Assembly (NCBI GenBank): GCA_900100475.1
Contig: FMTU01000011.1
Coordinates: 1 to 64,000 of the forward strand
DNA from: Sphingobium faniae
Lineage (GTDB): Bacteria; Pseudomonadota; Alphaproteobacteria; Sphingomonadales; Sphingomonadaceae
Length of the DNA: 64,000 nucleotides
Reading direction: 5' to 3'
Shown: positions 25,293 to 34,796 of the stretch, in pieces
Numbering within the stretch: position 1 is the first letter of the stretch
Layout: each line of letters opens with the position of its first letter
Notes under the pieces: model-generated
Seen by the model: only the letters and a program-made list of their open reading frames with translations
Told to the model about the DNA's origin: nothing
Database searches by the model: none
Program-made: the position numbers and the translations under genes

Positions 25293-26108
25293 ATGTTTCG
25301 CATTGTGGTTGCGCCATTGCTGGCGCTTTCGCTCGCTGGTGTCGCGGTGCCGGTTCTGGCGCAATCGCGGGGCGCGACAACGGACGGTGTCGAAAGGACT
25401 GATGCCGGCGACGATTTCTACTGTGCCGAGCGCCGGCTGGGGCAATGGTTCTATTGCAGCAAGCCCAAGCCTGCCGGGCAGGAAAGGCAGGTATCCGCCG
25501 GTAGTTCGGTCGAGCGCATGGCGGCGATCACGCGCCAGCTTGACGAACTGAAGGCGAAAGCAATCCTCGATCCGACCGAGGATAATGTCATCGCCTATGT
25601 TCGCTTCCAGCGCGAACAGCTCGACCGTGCGTCGACTTTCTCGGATACCTGGCAACGGGCGCTCTGGCAGAACCCCGACCTCGACTATACGCTGCAGCGG
25701 CCGGTTTCGACGGTCGGCAAGCGCGCCTGGCTCGACAACCGGCGTGCGGATCGCGATGCCGTGTTGGCCAGCCTCAGCCAGCGCTACGGCCTTTTCTACT
25801 TCTACGCTCAGAGCTGCGGCGCCTGCGACCTGTTCTCACCGATCCTGCGCTCCGTTGCGGACAGCCATCGGATGGCGGTCATGGCTGTCTCGATGGATGG
25901 CGGTCCGAGCCGGGATTTCCCGAACTATGTGGTGGACGCGGGTCAGCGAGCGCGAATGGGGATCCCGGGCAATGAAACACCGGCGCTGGTGCTGTTCGAC
26001 ACGGTCACCAAGCGCACCATTCCCGTGGGGTACGGGATTCTGAGCGCCGACGAGATCATGGATCGGATCTTCGCGCTGACCAACACCAAAGTGGGGAGCG
26101 ACTTCTGA
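25293..26108 (+). CDS. traF: TraF-type thioredoxin-fold conjugation protein
   Basis: 271 residues. A signal peptide (VAPLLALSLAGVAVPVLAQ) is followed by a TraF-specific N-terminal region with FYCAERRLGQWFYC and a C-terminal thioredoxin fold with active-site CGAC (FYFYAQSCGACDLFSPIL) and cis-Pro segment NETPALVLF. F TraF keeps the fold but usually lacks the active cysteines; this protein keeps CxxC and may be redox active, complementing DsbC. The start at 25293 follows AAAGGAAG. TGATG overlap with traH. Confidence 0.88.
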   Translation: MFRIVVAPLLALSLAGVAVPVLAQSRGATTDGVERTDAGDDFYCAERRLGQWFYCSKPKPAGQERQVSAGSSVERMAAITRQLDELKAKAILDPTEDNVIAYVRFQREQLDRASTFSDTWQRALWQNPDLDYTLQRPVSTVGKRAWLDNRRADRDAVLASLSQRYGLFYFYAQSCGACDLFSPILRSVADSHRMAVMAVSMDGGPSRDFPNYVVDAGQRARMGIPGNETPALVLFDTVTKRTIPVGYGILSADEIMDRIFALTNTKVGSDF

Positions 26109-27574
26109 TGGAACAGGATCGCCGCAGCGGCATTATTCGCCGCGTCATTCGCAGCACTGCCGGTTGGGCCGGCATCGTCGCGGCCGCCAATCTCGCTGTC
26201 ACCGGCACTGCACACGCCGATGTCGCCTCCGAGATGAACATTTTCTTCTCGGACGTCGGGGGCGCTGCCAACGTCACGGGACCATCGGCATTCCAGGGGC
26301 AGTCGGCCGGCTATTATTCGCTGGGCAATGTCTGGACGCGTTTTCCGCAAAAGAGCGTGCAGCCTTTCAACCTGCAGCTTCCCAGCGCCCGCGCCGGGTG
26401 CGGGGGCATCGATCTGTTCAGCGGAAGCTTTTCGTTCATCAACGCCTCCGAGATCATTGCCATGCTGAAGGCGACCGCAAACAACGCGCTCGGCTTCGCG
26501 TTCAAGCTCGCGATCGATTCTGTATCGCCCGAGATCGGCAAGGTGATGGATGAATTCTCCCAGAAGGCGCAGCTGCTCAACCAGATGAATATCTCGAGCT
26601 GCGAGACGGCGCAGGCGCTGGTTGGCGGGATCTGGCCGCAGATGGAGACGACGCGGGCGACGATCTGCGAAGCGGTGGGCAACAGCCAGGGTGTCTTTTC
26701 GGACTGGGCCGCCGCGCGGCAGGGCTGCAACAACGGCAACCGGCGGGATTCGACGATTGCCGGGAACACCGATGCCACGATGAAGGATCAGCTTATCGGG
26801 GAGCCGCACAACTACACATGGGAGGCCCTCAGGAAGTCGGCGAAATTCGGAGCATTCGACAAGAATTTCTCGGAATATGTCATGACCCTGGTCGGAACGG
26901 TCGTGACAACGCCGTCCACCGATCCGAGTGTTGGCGGCAAGGTGGTCATGTTCGGGCCCGCCGAAGAGGCGGTGGTGACCGCGCTGCTCGATGGCACGGC
27001 GGATGCGCCTCCGGTCAAGATCCTCAGATGTAACGACGAGAACTGCTACGACGTGGGTGAGCAGACGCTCTCGGTGCCGGCTTCCTCGGCACTTCGTCCG
27101 CGGATCGGCACGATGATCCGGTCGATGAGCGACAAGATTCGTTCCGACACGCCGCTCGATGCGGCCGAAAAGCAGCTCCTCAATCTCGCGACGGTGCCGA
27201 TCTACAAGATCCTTAGCGTTCAGGCCTATGCCCATTATGCGCTGACGGAAGGCGAGATAGAGACATTGTCGGAGATCGTGGCGGTCGATCTGCTTTCGGC
27301 CATGCTCGATAATATGCTCGACCGGGTCGAGCAGGCGAAGGTTCATTACCAGACCTTCGACCAGGAAACCGCGACGCAGTGGAAGCAGCAGATCGCGTCG
27401 ACACGGGCCAGGTTCAGCCAGCGTGACGTGCGGCTGAACAACAAATTGCAGGTCACCATGCAGATCATCAATCGCAGCATCATGCTGGAATCGACGCTTC
27501 AGAATTCGATGACGCCGGGGATGGCGGCTGCGCTCAATTTCTCGCGCGGTCTCAACGCACAGGGTCTGAACTAG
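26108..27574 (+). CDS. traH: Conjugal transfer pilus assembly protein TraH
   Basis: 488-residue periplasmic/outer-membrane-associated protein. A signal (AGIVAAANLAVTGTAHA) precedes typical TraH text: EMNIFFSDVGGAANVTGP, GYYSLGNVWTRFP, RAGCGGIDLFSGSFSFIN. The C-terminal third is helical and coiled-coil-like. TraH acts with TraF, TraW, TraU and TrbB in pilus extension and retraction. It overlaps traF by one base and is followed by traG after 15 bases. Confidence 0.94.
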   Translation: MEQDRRSGIIRRVIRSTAGWAGIVAAANLAVTGTAHADVASEMNIFFSDVGGAANVTGPSAFQGQSAGYYSLGNVWTRFPQKSVQPFNLQLPSARAGCGGIDLFSGSFSFINASEIIAMLKATANNALGFAFKLAIDSVSPEIGKVMDEFSQKAQLLNQMNISSCETAQALVGGIWPQMETTRATICEAVGNSQGVFSDWAAARQGCNNGNRRDSTIAGNTDATMKDQLIGEPHNYTWEALRKSAKFGAFDKNFSEYVMTLVGTVVTTPSTDPSVGGKVVMFGPAEEAVVTALLDGTADAPPVKILRCNDENCYDVGEQTLSVPASSALRPRIGTMIRSMSDKIRSDTPLDAAEKQLLNLATVPIYKILSVQAYAHYALTEGEIETLSEIVAVDLLSAMLDNMLDRVEQAKVHYQTFDQETATQWKQQIASTRARFSQRDVRLNNKLQVTMQIINRSIMLESTLQNSMTPGMAAALNFSRGLNAQGLN

Positions 27575-27589
27575 GCGCGGGGGCAGGCC

Positions 27590-30382
27590 ATGCTTGAGGT
27601 TTTCACGGTCGGTGGCGGCGAGTATCTCGTAAACATCTTCAACGCGGTCGCGGCCTGGTCGGGCGGCGGAGGCTATCGCTCTCTGATCCGCGTCGTCATG
27701 GTGATGGGGCTCATTTACTCGTTGCTCGTGGTGGCCTTCACGCTCAACTACAAGGCGTGGCTGAACTGGTTCCTGCAGGCGACCGCGATCTACCTGTGCC
27801 TGATGGTGCCGACCGTCGACATCAAGGTCACCGATCGCATCAACCCGAGCCTCGCGCCGGCGACGGTCGACAACGTGCCCATGGGATTGGGCATCCTCGC
27901 CAGCTTCACCACCCAGGTCGGCGATTGGTTGACGCGGACGGCGGAAACGGTGTTCGTCATGCCAAACGAGCTCAATTATTCGACCAACGGCATGGTCTAT
28001 GGCGCGCGGCTGTTCGATGCGACGCGCAATTTCATCATCCGCGATGCCGAGTTCTCGACCAATCTCGAAAACCACTTCAAGAACTGCCTGTTCGGCGATG
28101 TGATGCTCTATCAGAAATCGCTCACCACGCTGGCGAAGGCGACCGACCTTTGGGCTGCGGTAGGGCCAGGGTCGCAGGCTCGGTCGCAGCAGTGGCTCGA
28201 GCGTCAGGGCGACGGAACAGTCCATAGCTTCATCGTCACCTGCCGGCAGGCCTACCAGGCGCTCGATGCCCAATGGGGGCCGATGATCGAGGCCAACACA
28301 CCTCTCTGGGGGAAGGAGGCCTATCCCAAGCTGAGCAATGCGCTGGCGGCGGACAAGTTGAAGCATGACGTACCCATCGTCAGTGCGGCCTTCACCGGCG
28401 CAAGTGGCAGCTATGCGGAGGTGATGCGCCAGAATACGGCGATCAATGCGTTCATGCAGGCCCGCAATGGCATGTCCGGCGGTGCCGGCGCGGCCGCGAT
28501 CGACACGTTCGCGCAGACCCGGGCGGACATTCAAGCGCGCAACACCTATAACTCGATCGCCCAGCAGGCGATGGCCTGGGTACCGATCCTGAACATTGTC
28601 CTGACGGTCGTCTTCTTCGCGATGTTCCCGGTGATCTTTCCCCTGTTTCTCATGCCGCAAACGGGCCTGAGTTCGCTCAAGGGTTACACGATGGGGTTTT
28701 TCTATCTCGCAGCCTGGGGCCCGCTTTACGTCATCCTCCATATGATCTGCATGACGCGCGCGACATCGGCGGCGACCGGGGTTGCCGGGGGCGGGGTCAC
28801 GCTTGCGAGCTATGCAGGGATCGGCGCGGTGAACGGCGAAACCGCGACCATCGCGGGGTTCATGCTCATGAGCGTGCCCTTTCTTGCCGCGGGGCTGGCG
28901 CGCGGCGCGATGTCGATCGCCGGACACTCCATGTCGATGCTGGCGCCGGCGCAGAACGCCGCGGAAGCAGCCGCGCTCGAGCAGACCACCGGCAACTACG
29001 CCTATGGCAATGTGAGCTGGGCGAACGCGACGTCGAATATGCGCCAGGCCGATCAGTGGTCGACAGCACCGACCTATATGGGCGGAGGCGCGAGCTTTGG
29101 ATGGCGGCAGGACAATGGCGCGATGGTGACGGGCTTCGGCAATGGGCAGGAGGTCTACGATACATCCGCGGCGATCTCGCGGCTCGGCTTCACGCCAACG
29201 ATGACCACGGGTTCGGTCGCCGAATGGCGTGAGATGGCGAGCGAGGCGCACCGGCAGGCACAAGCCTATGAGAATACGGCCAACGAGATCCTGACGGCGA
29301 CCCACGCCAACCGTAGCGCGTTCGGAACCTCGGCCGAGCACACCCGTGGGTGGGATTCGAGCAGCGGGAGTCAGGCGAATAGCTCGGTCGAGCAGTTCGA
29401 TCGGCGCACGGGCAGCAGTTCTCAAGGGACCGAGGAGCGCTCGACAATTTCGCAGACCGAGCGGGTGTCGGGACGCCACGACCGTCAGGCGCAGATTTCC
29501 GATCAGGTGAGCGGGACCATCGGTGCCGGCGTTGGTGGTCGGGGTAAAGGTGGAGGCGGCGGTAGAGGGCTACCCGGCATTAGCGGCAATGTCACAAAGG
29601 CGGGCACTCAGACAGATTCGATGAATTGGACCACGGACGATTCCCGGAGCAGCGAAAACGGGAATACATCGTCCAGTGGGGTCCGTGACGAACATGCAAG
29701 CGGGACCGGTGCTTCGATGTCGGACGGCACTTATGCCCGTAGCGGCGTCTTCGCTCGCGCGTCGACAACAGATTCCTCTTCGACGAGCACCGAGGATTCG
29801 TTGGCGCTCGCCAAATCCTATTCGGAAACCGCGCGCCGGCTTGATGAACTGTCGCAACAGCTCTCGCGTGACGCGAGCTATGCCGAGACACACGGCATGC
29901 AATTAAGCGAGAATCTAAGTCAGGATCTCGCGCAATGGTATCGGCATCAGCAGGTCGCGAACCCTGGGCTTGATGCGCCGGAACTCTGGGCCACCGATCT
30001 GACGGATCAGCAGCGCGCCGTGCGCCAGGAGATGATCACGCGCTGGATGCACGACAAGCAAACCTCGATCCGCTCCGAGATCGAAGGCCAGCTCCATGCT
30101 CCTGAGTTGGTCGACGTCCACCGCCCCTCTGTGGACAGTGCGGCCGATGTGCGGGCGGCGTATCGGCCGCAAGGTGTTGGCGGCCTGCCCGCGGGGCCGG
30201 GGAGCGGGCAACCATCGGGCGCGGCGGATATCATCGAAGCCGGCAAGGCGGAGCTCGAAGGCACACGCACAGCCGCGCAGACCATGCGTGGGCAACGCGT
30301 CCAGGGCGCGGCCGATGTGCAGGGCGAAGTGAGCCGCGGCCGGGATCACGGCTTCTTCCATGATCCCAAGCTGCGCGAATGA
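27590..30382 (+). CDS. traG: Conjugal transfer protein TraG (F-type)
   Basis: 930-residue inner-membrane protein. The N-terminal third opens with a TraG sequence (LEVFTVGGGEYLVNIFNAV) and has membrane helices near 35-60, 325-350, 360-390 and 420-450. The C-terminal half is a long hydrophilic periplasmic domain rich in Ser, Gly, Thr and Gln. In F, the N-terminal part serves pilus assembly and mating-pair stabilisation, and the C-terminal part serves entry exclusion recognition. No exclusion gene (traS/eex) is recognisable next to it unless the small gene at 30389-30601 fills that role. Confidence 0.92.
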   Translation: MLEVFTVGGGEYLVNIFNAVAAWSGGGGYRSLIRVVMVMGLIYSLLVVAFTLNYKAWLNWFLQATAIYLCLMVPTVDIKVTDRINPSLAPATVDNVPMGLGILASFTTQVGDWLTRTAETVFVMPNELNYSTNGMVYGARLFDATRNFIIRDAEFSTNLENHFKNCLFGDVMLYQKSLTTLAKATDLWAAVGPGSQARSQQWLERQGDGTVHSFIVTCRQAYQALDAQWGPMIEANTPLWGKEAYPKLSNALAADKLKHDVPIVSAAFTGASGSYAEVMRQNTAINAFMQARNGMSGGAGAAAIDTFAQTRADIQARNTYNSIAQQAMAWVPILNIVLTVVFFAMFPVIFPLFLMPQTGLSSLKGYTMGFFYLAAWGPLYVILHMICMTRATSAATGVAGGGVTLASYAGIGAVNGETATIAGFMLMSVPFLAAGLARGAMSIAGHSMSMLAPAQNAAEAAALEQTTGNYAYGNVSWANATSNMRQADQWSTAPTYMGGGASFGWRQDNGAMVTGFGNGQEVYDTSAAISRLGFTPTMTTGSVAEWREMASEAHRQAQAYENTANEILTATHANRSAFGTSAEHTRGWDSSSGSQANSSVEQFDRRTGSSSQGTEERSTISQTERVSGRHDRQAQISDQVSGTIGAGVGGRGKGGGGGRGLPGISGNVTKAGTQTDSMNWTTDDSRSSENGNTSSSGVRDEHASGTGASMSDGTYARSGVFARASTTDSSSTSTEDSLALAKSYSETARRLDELSQQLSRDASYAETHGMQLSENLSQDLAQWYRHQQVANPGLDAPELWATDLTDQQRAVRQEMITRWMHDKQTSIRSEIEGQLHAPELVDVHRPSVDSAADVRAAYRPQGVGGLPAGPGSGQPSGAADIIEAGKAELEGTRTAAQTMRGQRVQGAADVQGEVSRGRDHGFFHDPKLRE

Positions 30383-30388
30383 CACCGC

Positions 30389-30601
30389 TCAGATGAACAC
30401 GACGAAGTAACCGATGAAACCCGCCATCAACGCATAGGCCAAAGCATAGCCAATTCTGCCGCCCAGCGTGGGATTGCCCTCGCTGTCAGTGATCATCTCG
30501 ATATCAGGCGTTTCTTCTTCGACGAACGTATAAATCGGAGAGTCGGAAAGACCCTTTGTGCGATTGTACGTTTCAACGTCGAATTTTACGAAGGTGACCA
30601 T
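30389..30601 (-). CDS. Small C-terminally anchored membrane protein
   Basis: 70 residues. An acidic, polar N-terminal part (FVEEETPDIEMITDSEGN) is followed by one C-terminal hydrophobic helix (YALAYALMAGFIGYFVVFI). No family is recognised. Its sequence is clearly protein-like and it faces traG tail to tail with a 6-base gap. Its position after traG makes an entry-exclusion or transfer-regulating role a reasonable guess, nothing more. Confidence 0.55.
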   Translation of the reverse strand: MVTFVKFDVETYNRTKGLSDSPIYTFVEEETPDIEMITDSEGNPTLGGRIGYALAYALMAGFIGYFVVFI

Positions 30602-30773
30602 GACATTGAAATGTCTACCACAACGCCTGCTTGTTCACAACTGAGCGCGCTCGTTCTTGGAAGAATTCGCCCTGACCCGGCCCAGGCTCCAATCCGGCGA
30701 TGCTCCTTGTGGGAGCGGCCTGACAAACACCGGCTCACCTCGCGTGAGGCATGGATCCTTTCACACGCACCCC

Positions 30774-31255
30774 TCACAGCGCCAGCGCCCGGGTGAGGTC
30801 ACTGTGTGCGAAGGCGCTGGCCATGCGCGTGATCTCGGCCGAGCGGGCGCCGACGGTCTTGGCGGTATCGCGCCACGTAGCGGTGACAACCGCGACTTCT
30901 TTGATGATGGCGCGTACCTGCGGCAGCGGGAGTGCAAAAAAAGCCGATGCAACCTCCAGGAGGTCGATGTTCGTCGTCAGCACCCGCGCCTTGAGATCGG
31001 CCGGGACTGGATTGAGGTCATAGGCGGGAGAGAGCGGCCAACCTGCCTTGCCACGCCAGAGGAAGCCATGGTTGCGCAGATGATCGTCGACATTGGAAAT
31101 GAGCACGTTGAAGGCGACGCGCCGATAGAGGGCATGAGCGTCCGTCTTCCCTTGCGAGCCATGTTGCGCGAGGGCATCGACGATCTCCGGGTATCCTTAC
31201 CAAGCTTGCGCAGCGCACGTCGCACAGCGGCGGGTGGATTATGCGGTGTCGGCAT
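30774..31255 (-). pseudogene. hipBA remnant: HipB N-terminus joined to HipA C-terminus by deletion
   Basis: Read leftwards, ATG 31255 opens a peptide PTPHNPPAAVRRALRKLGKD that resembles the start of a HipB-like antitoxin. Within a few codons, and in a different frame, the text becomes HipA C-terminus: YPEIVDALAQHGSQ, VAFNVLISNVDDHLRNHGFL, SPAYDLNPVP, ending at 30774. The DNA between (most of hipB and the HipA half with the phospho-serine loop) is missing; the join is near 31195. The HipA part keeps the two catalytic aspartates (NVDD, YDLNP) but cannot fold as a kinase. An intact, only distantly similar hipBA lies at 55078-56573. Confidence 0.8.
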
Positions 31256-31682
31256 TTGCTGCCTTCGCACTTCAGATTGGCATATTATGTAGCACGAAGA
31301 TTACAATATCTCGATCCTGATTGGACTGAAGGGTAGCGAGAGGGCGGGGCGTGGAGAGGACGACAAACAACACCAAGCGAGAACAAATCCGGTCCGAGGA
31401 ATGATTGCGCAGGTCGGCTATCCACGATTTCCGCCTGAAAGCAGGCTAACCGGAAGCGACCCAATTGTGGTCGAAACCCGTTCCGTCATGCCGCCCGACA
31501 GCGGTTTTCGCCGCGAATGCTTGCGAAATCCGGATCAGTGCGTCTAAGGGGTAGCCATTCGCAAGGACCCGGTGGAATCCCGGGTGGCTATCCTGGCCGC
31601 CGATCCGCCGGGCAACATCACGCACGTTCATCTCCCCCGCGCGTTCCCGCGCCGTGTACCTTGTTGCGGATTCCCTTTTTCG
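31256..31682. other. Intergenic stretch before the SulP gene
   Basis: 427 bases with no recognised gene, repeat or clear promoter. A GTG at 31572 (preceded by AAGGA) is in frame with the SulP gene and could extend it by 37 residues, but the added residues do not resemble SulP N-termini. Confidence 0.35.
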
Positions 31683-33176
31683 ATGACCGAACATGTTTCC
31701 CGTTACCGCCAGGAATGGTTCGGCGGTGTGAGAGCGGCGCGCGCTGACATCCTCGCCGGGATTGTCGTTGCGCTTGCGCTCATTCCCGAGGCGATAGGCT
31801 TCTCGATTATCGCCGGCGTCGACCCTCGGGTCGGACTTTACGCATCGGTCGCTATCGCCATGGTGATCGCTTTCACGGGCGGGCGACCTGGCATGATCTC
31901 GGCCGCGACGGCGGCTGTTGCTGTGCTTGTGGGACCGCTCGTGCGCGAGCATGGTGTCGAATACCTCTTCGCGGCGACGATCCTCATGGGCCTTATCCAG
32001 ATCGTCGCCGGCCTGCTTCGACTGGACCTGCTGATGCAGTTCGTGTCGCGCTCCGTCATCACCGGCTTCGTCAACGCACTGGCCATCCTCATCTTCCTCG
32101 CGCAGTTGCCGCAGCTTATCGGCGTGGGCTGGGAAACCTACGCCATGGTCGCGGGCGGCCTGGCGATCATCTACCTGTTTCCACGGTTGACGACTGCCGT
32201 GCCATCCCCTCTCGTCGCCATTCTTGTGCTGAGCGCAATCAGCATCGGTCTTGGCCTTTCCGTCCATACCGTGGGCGACATGGGCAATCTGCCCGAGGGG
32301 TTGCCGAGCTTTGCCTTTCCGCAAGTGCCGTTGACCCTGGAAACGCTGCAGATCATCTTTCCTTATTCCATTACAATGGCCGCAGTCGGCCTTCTGGAGT
32401 CACTGCTCACTGCACAGATCGTCGACGACATGACCGATACCGGCAGCGACAAGCGCCGGGAATGCGCCGGCCAGGGCAGCGCCAATATTGCCGCGGCGTT
32501 GTTGGGCGGCATGGGCGGCTGCGCGATGATTGGGCAGTCCGTGATCAACGTCACTTCAGGCGGGCGCAGGCGCCTTTCAACATTCGTGGCGGGAGCGTTC
32601 CTGCTGTTCCTGCTTACGGTGCTCGGCCCGTGGGTCGGCAGGATTCCCATGCCAGCGCTGGTTGCCGTGATGATTATGGTCTCGATCGGCACATTCAGCT
32701 GGAATTCGATCCCAAACCTTCGCCGCCATCCGCCGGCCTCGTCGGTGGTAATGGTCGCCACAGTTGTGGTGGTGGTGGCGACGCACGATCTTTCGCTTGG
32801 GGTGCTTACGGGCGTATTGCTCTCGGGCATCTTCTTTGCCGGCAAGGTCCGCCGTATGTTCGCGGTCGAACGTTCGATGGTCGAGGACGGCGGCGCGGTG
32901 CTCTACCGCGTTAGCGGCGAGATTTTCTTTGCCTCGGTGGACCGCTTCACCAGTGCCTTTGACGCAGAAGCGGGGCGACCCGTCATCATCGACGTATCGG
33001 CGGCGCACTTTTGGGACATTTCCGGCGTGGGGGCGTTGGACAAAATCATCGCGCGCCTGCGACGCGCCGGCTCGTATGTAGAGGTGATCGGCTACAACAA
33101 GGCTAGCGCGGACCTGGTGGATCGCTTCGCGATGCACGACAAGACCGGCGTCGAGCTGGGTGCCGTGCCACATTAA
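31683..33176 (+). CDS. SulP-family anion transporter with STAS domain
   Basis: 497-residue inner-membrane protein. [20 protein letters not shown] and [22 protein letters not shown] are the SulP opening; some 10-14 helices follow to about residue 400. The C-terminal cytoplasmic STAS domain contains [23 protein letters not shown], with the conserved Asp-Ile-Ser-Gly. Family members carry sulfate, bicarbonate or other anions; this one is of the group with a Met/Gly-rich mid-section ([20 protein letters not shown]), often suggested to take bicarbonate or sulfate. The substrate cannot be set from sequence. Start at ATG 31683 by homology, with a poor ribosome site; a hairpin terminator follows. Confidence 0.92.
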   Translation: MTEHVSRYRQEWFGGVRAARADILAGIVVALALIPEAIGFSIIAGVDPRVGLYASVAIAMVIAFTGGRPGMISAATAAVAVLVGPLVREHGVEYLFAATILMGLIQIVAGLLRLDLLMQFVSRSVITGFVNALAILIFLAQLPQLIGVGWETYAMVAGGLAIIYLFPRLTTAVPSPLVAILVLSAISIGLGLSVHTVGDMGNLPEGLPSFAFPQVPLTLETLQIIFPYSITMAAVGLLESLLTAQIVDDMTDTGSDKRRECAGQGSANIAAALLGGMGGCAMIGQSVINVTSGGRRRLSTFVAGAFLLFLLTVLGPWVGRIPMPALVAVMIMVSIGTFSWNSIPNLRRHPPASSVVMVATVVVVVATHDLSLGVLTGVLLSGIFFAGKVRRMFAVERSMVEDGGAVLYRVSGEIFFASVDRFTSAFDAEAGRPVIIDVSAAHFWDISGVGALDKIIARLRRAGSYVEVIGYNKASADLVDRFAMHDKTGVELGAVPH

Positions 33177-33187
33177 GCAGCAGGGAA

Positions 33188-33208
33188 TTGCGCTTGCGCG
33201 CAAATTTT
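33188..33208 (+). terminator. Intrinsic terminator after the SulP gene
   Basis: TTGCGC-TTGC-GCGCAA stem-loop followed by ATTTTC, 11 bases after the SulP stop. The short T-run fits a modest Rho-independent terminator. Confidence 0.6.
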
Positions 33209-33379
33209 CTCGTGGGCAGACGGTCCGTTTGCCATCCCAAAATGATCATTGATCGCGAGGAAAGGTGTGCTTGAAAGCGGACTTCTCACCGACCTAAAGA
33301 TACCGGCCAGTGCCCATGCCGTAAGGAACTGGACAGGTTGGACACTCGACAGCCGGTCGGTGTCGGCGCGGCTTGGAGA

Positions 33380-34258
33380 TTACAGCAGGGTTTTTCCGAG
33401 CCAGCGGATAAAGGTGCCATCCGCCCAGTTCGCCGACGTCACCAGAAAATCGATTGGCGGGGGATTGACGGCGGACTGGTCGGGCCGTTCATCGCCGGTG
33501 ACCCGCAGGCGAATTTCGCGGATCGTACGGCCCGGCAAGGAGAGGCTCAGCGTGATCTGTGTCGGCACTGTGCCAGAAAACGGTAATTCGCGCCGGATTG
33601 CGCATTCGGCGCCGTGGGCGTCAAGCGCCAACTGGAGATGCTCGAGCGCACGGAGCACGTCACGGTCGAGGCTTGTGGATACGGGAACGAAGCGGCGGGC
33701 ATGGTAGATCGGCATCGCACAGGCTTTGACGGCCTGTGCTCGGCCATCCGCGGTGGCCTCGCACCGGATGAGGGCCAGAAAGGGGCCGCCGGCTGCTTCA
33801 TGGGCTATCTCGATGCCATCCCGGACGCGGAGAGGTTGCCTTTGCGGCAAATAGAGCAGGGGCGACCGGGCATCGACCGCGTAGAGGAGCAGAAAGCCTG
33901 GGATAGCGTGCCCGGCAGGTCCGCCGCGGATCAGCGTTGACGCGACCTCGCCAGAGTGGAGGGGCGCGGCGTGGGTCCACAGATGGTCGGCGAGGCTGGT
34001 ACCGGGGACCACTTCGAAATCCTGGGCGGCCACACGCAGCGCGTCGAACGCGTCTGTTATGGACGGATGGTCTGGAGCAGCGGCGGGCGCCAGAATGATG
34101 TGCCGGCCGGAGGCGCCAATCAGGTATTCGAGTAGCGCAGCGAGGTCGTTTGCGGGGGAGAAATTGTTCACTCCGGGGAGGGGAGGAACGCCGTCGTCCA
34201 TCGACAGGAAGAATGGTCGTCGGCGAGAATCCGGCGGTGAAGGATTCTTTTCGATCAC
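33380..34258 (-). CDS. Short DUF1173-like protein lacking zinc and nuclease motifs
   Basis: 292 residues, clearly homologous to the middle of the protein at 7389-8684. Shared blocks are LWTHAAPLHS versus FWTHAQALHS, GHAIPGFLLLYA versus GHAPQAFLALFA, GPFLALI versus GPYLVLI, and RRFVPVSTSLDRDVLRAL versus RRFIPIDSEFERAVLRDL. It lacks the N-terminal CxC/HxxxC segment. In the C-terminal region the Glu survives (RRELPF), but Pro-Asp-Phe is replaced by ITLSLSLP and the VVVE strand by EIRLRVTG, so it cannot be a nuclease of that type. The start is GTG 34258 or, less likely, ATG 34201. Function unknown. Confidence 0.68.
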   Translation of the reverse strand: MIEKNPSPPDSRRRPFFLSMDDGVPPLPGVNNFSPANDLAALLEYLIGASGRHIILAPAAAPDHPSITDAFDALRVAAQDFEVVPGTSLADHLWTHAAPLHSGEVASTLIRGGPAGHAIPGFLLLYAVDARSPLLYLPQRQPLRVRDGIEIAHEAAGGPFLALIRCEATADGRAQAVKACAMPIYHARRFVPVSTSLDRDVLRALEHLQLALDAHGAECAIRRELPFSGTVPTQITLSLSLPGRTIREIRLRVTGDERPDQSAVNPPPIDFLVTSANWADGTFIRWLGKTLL

Positions 34259-34393
34259 TTTGGCTGCCCATCTCGCTCAGAAGACTTGAGCCTGGAGCCT
34301 GGTTCGTGACTCATGAAGTGCAGCACTATAGTTCGGCGACCACCTGGGTCGTGAGGGGCCGCCATTCTGTTCACAGGATGCGAGGGACGGTTG

Positions 34394-34720
34394 TCACTGC
34401 TCGCTACGGGCGCACTCGATGCAAAGCGCCGCCTCGGGTCGGACCGCGAGGCGCGCGGTTGCGATGGCGGCGCCGCAACGGACGCATTCACCGTAGGTGC
34501 CCCTCTCGATCCTTTCGAGAGCGCGGCTCACGGATGCGATCTGGCGGTCGATGAGGGCGGCCTGACCCTCGAGCGCGGCATCGTCTTCCATTTCCACCGC
34601 CTGTTCGGAGAAATCGGCGTTCAGCGGTTCCGCGAGGTCGGTCTCGACCCGAGCCTGCCTGCCGCGAAGTTCGGCGAGTTGTTCTTCAAGCCGGGTCTTG
34701 ACGGCGGCGAGGTCGCTCAT
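34394..34720 (-). CDS. DksA/TraR-family zinc-finger protein
   Basis: 108 residues. A long N-terminal helical hairpin (SDLAAVKTRLEEQLAELRGR... RQIASVSRALERIERGTYG) is followed by a four-cysteine zinc finger CVRC-x17-CIEC. DksA/TraR proteins enter the RNA polymerase secondary channel and change promoter use, often with ppGpp. The conserved DxxDxA tip of true DksA is not evident: the tip region reads EDDAALEGQ, so it is a DksA-like stress variant. It lies next to a coiled-coil stress-type protein on the same strand, 76 bases upstream. Confidence 0.9.
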   Translation of the reverse strand: MSDLAAVKTRLEEQLAELRGRQARVETDLAEPLNADFSEQAVEMEDDAALEGQAALIDRQIASVSRALERIERGTYGECVRCGAAIATARLAVRPEAALCIECARSEQ

Positions 34721-34796
34721 TCGGTCGTTCCTTTACATGCGTACGCCGTCCACCGAGGGTCGGGCTAAGGGCGCGAAATTGCAGCGGGTAGGCCGC

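Noticed and set aside
25943-29479. 1178-codon open frame on the minus strand
   Set aside because: It lies exactly antisense to traH and traG, is rich in Arg and His, and shows no family; it is a GC-driven shadow.
31290-31320. Sequence resembling the hipBA palindromes upstream of the hipBA remnant (TATCTCGATCCTGAT)
   Set aside because: Only about 11 of 15 bases match and there is one copy; too weak.
31446-31640. Minus-strand reading [19 protein letters not shown]..., protein-like for about 60 residues
   Set aside because: It continues into a long antisense shadow of the SulP gene, and no family is recognised; not enough to call a gene.
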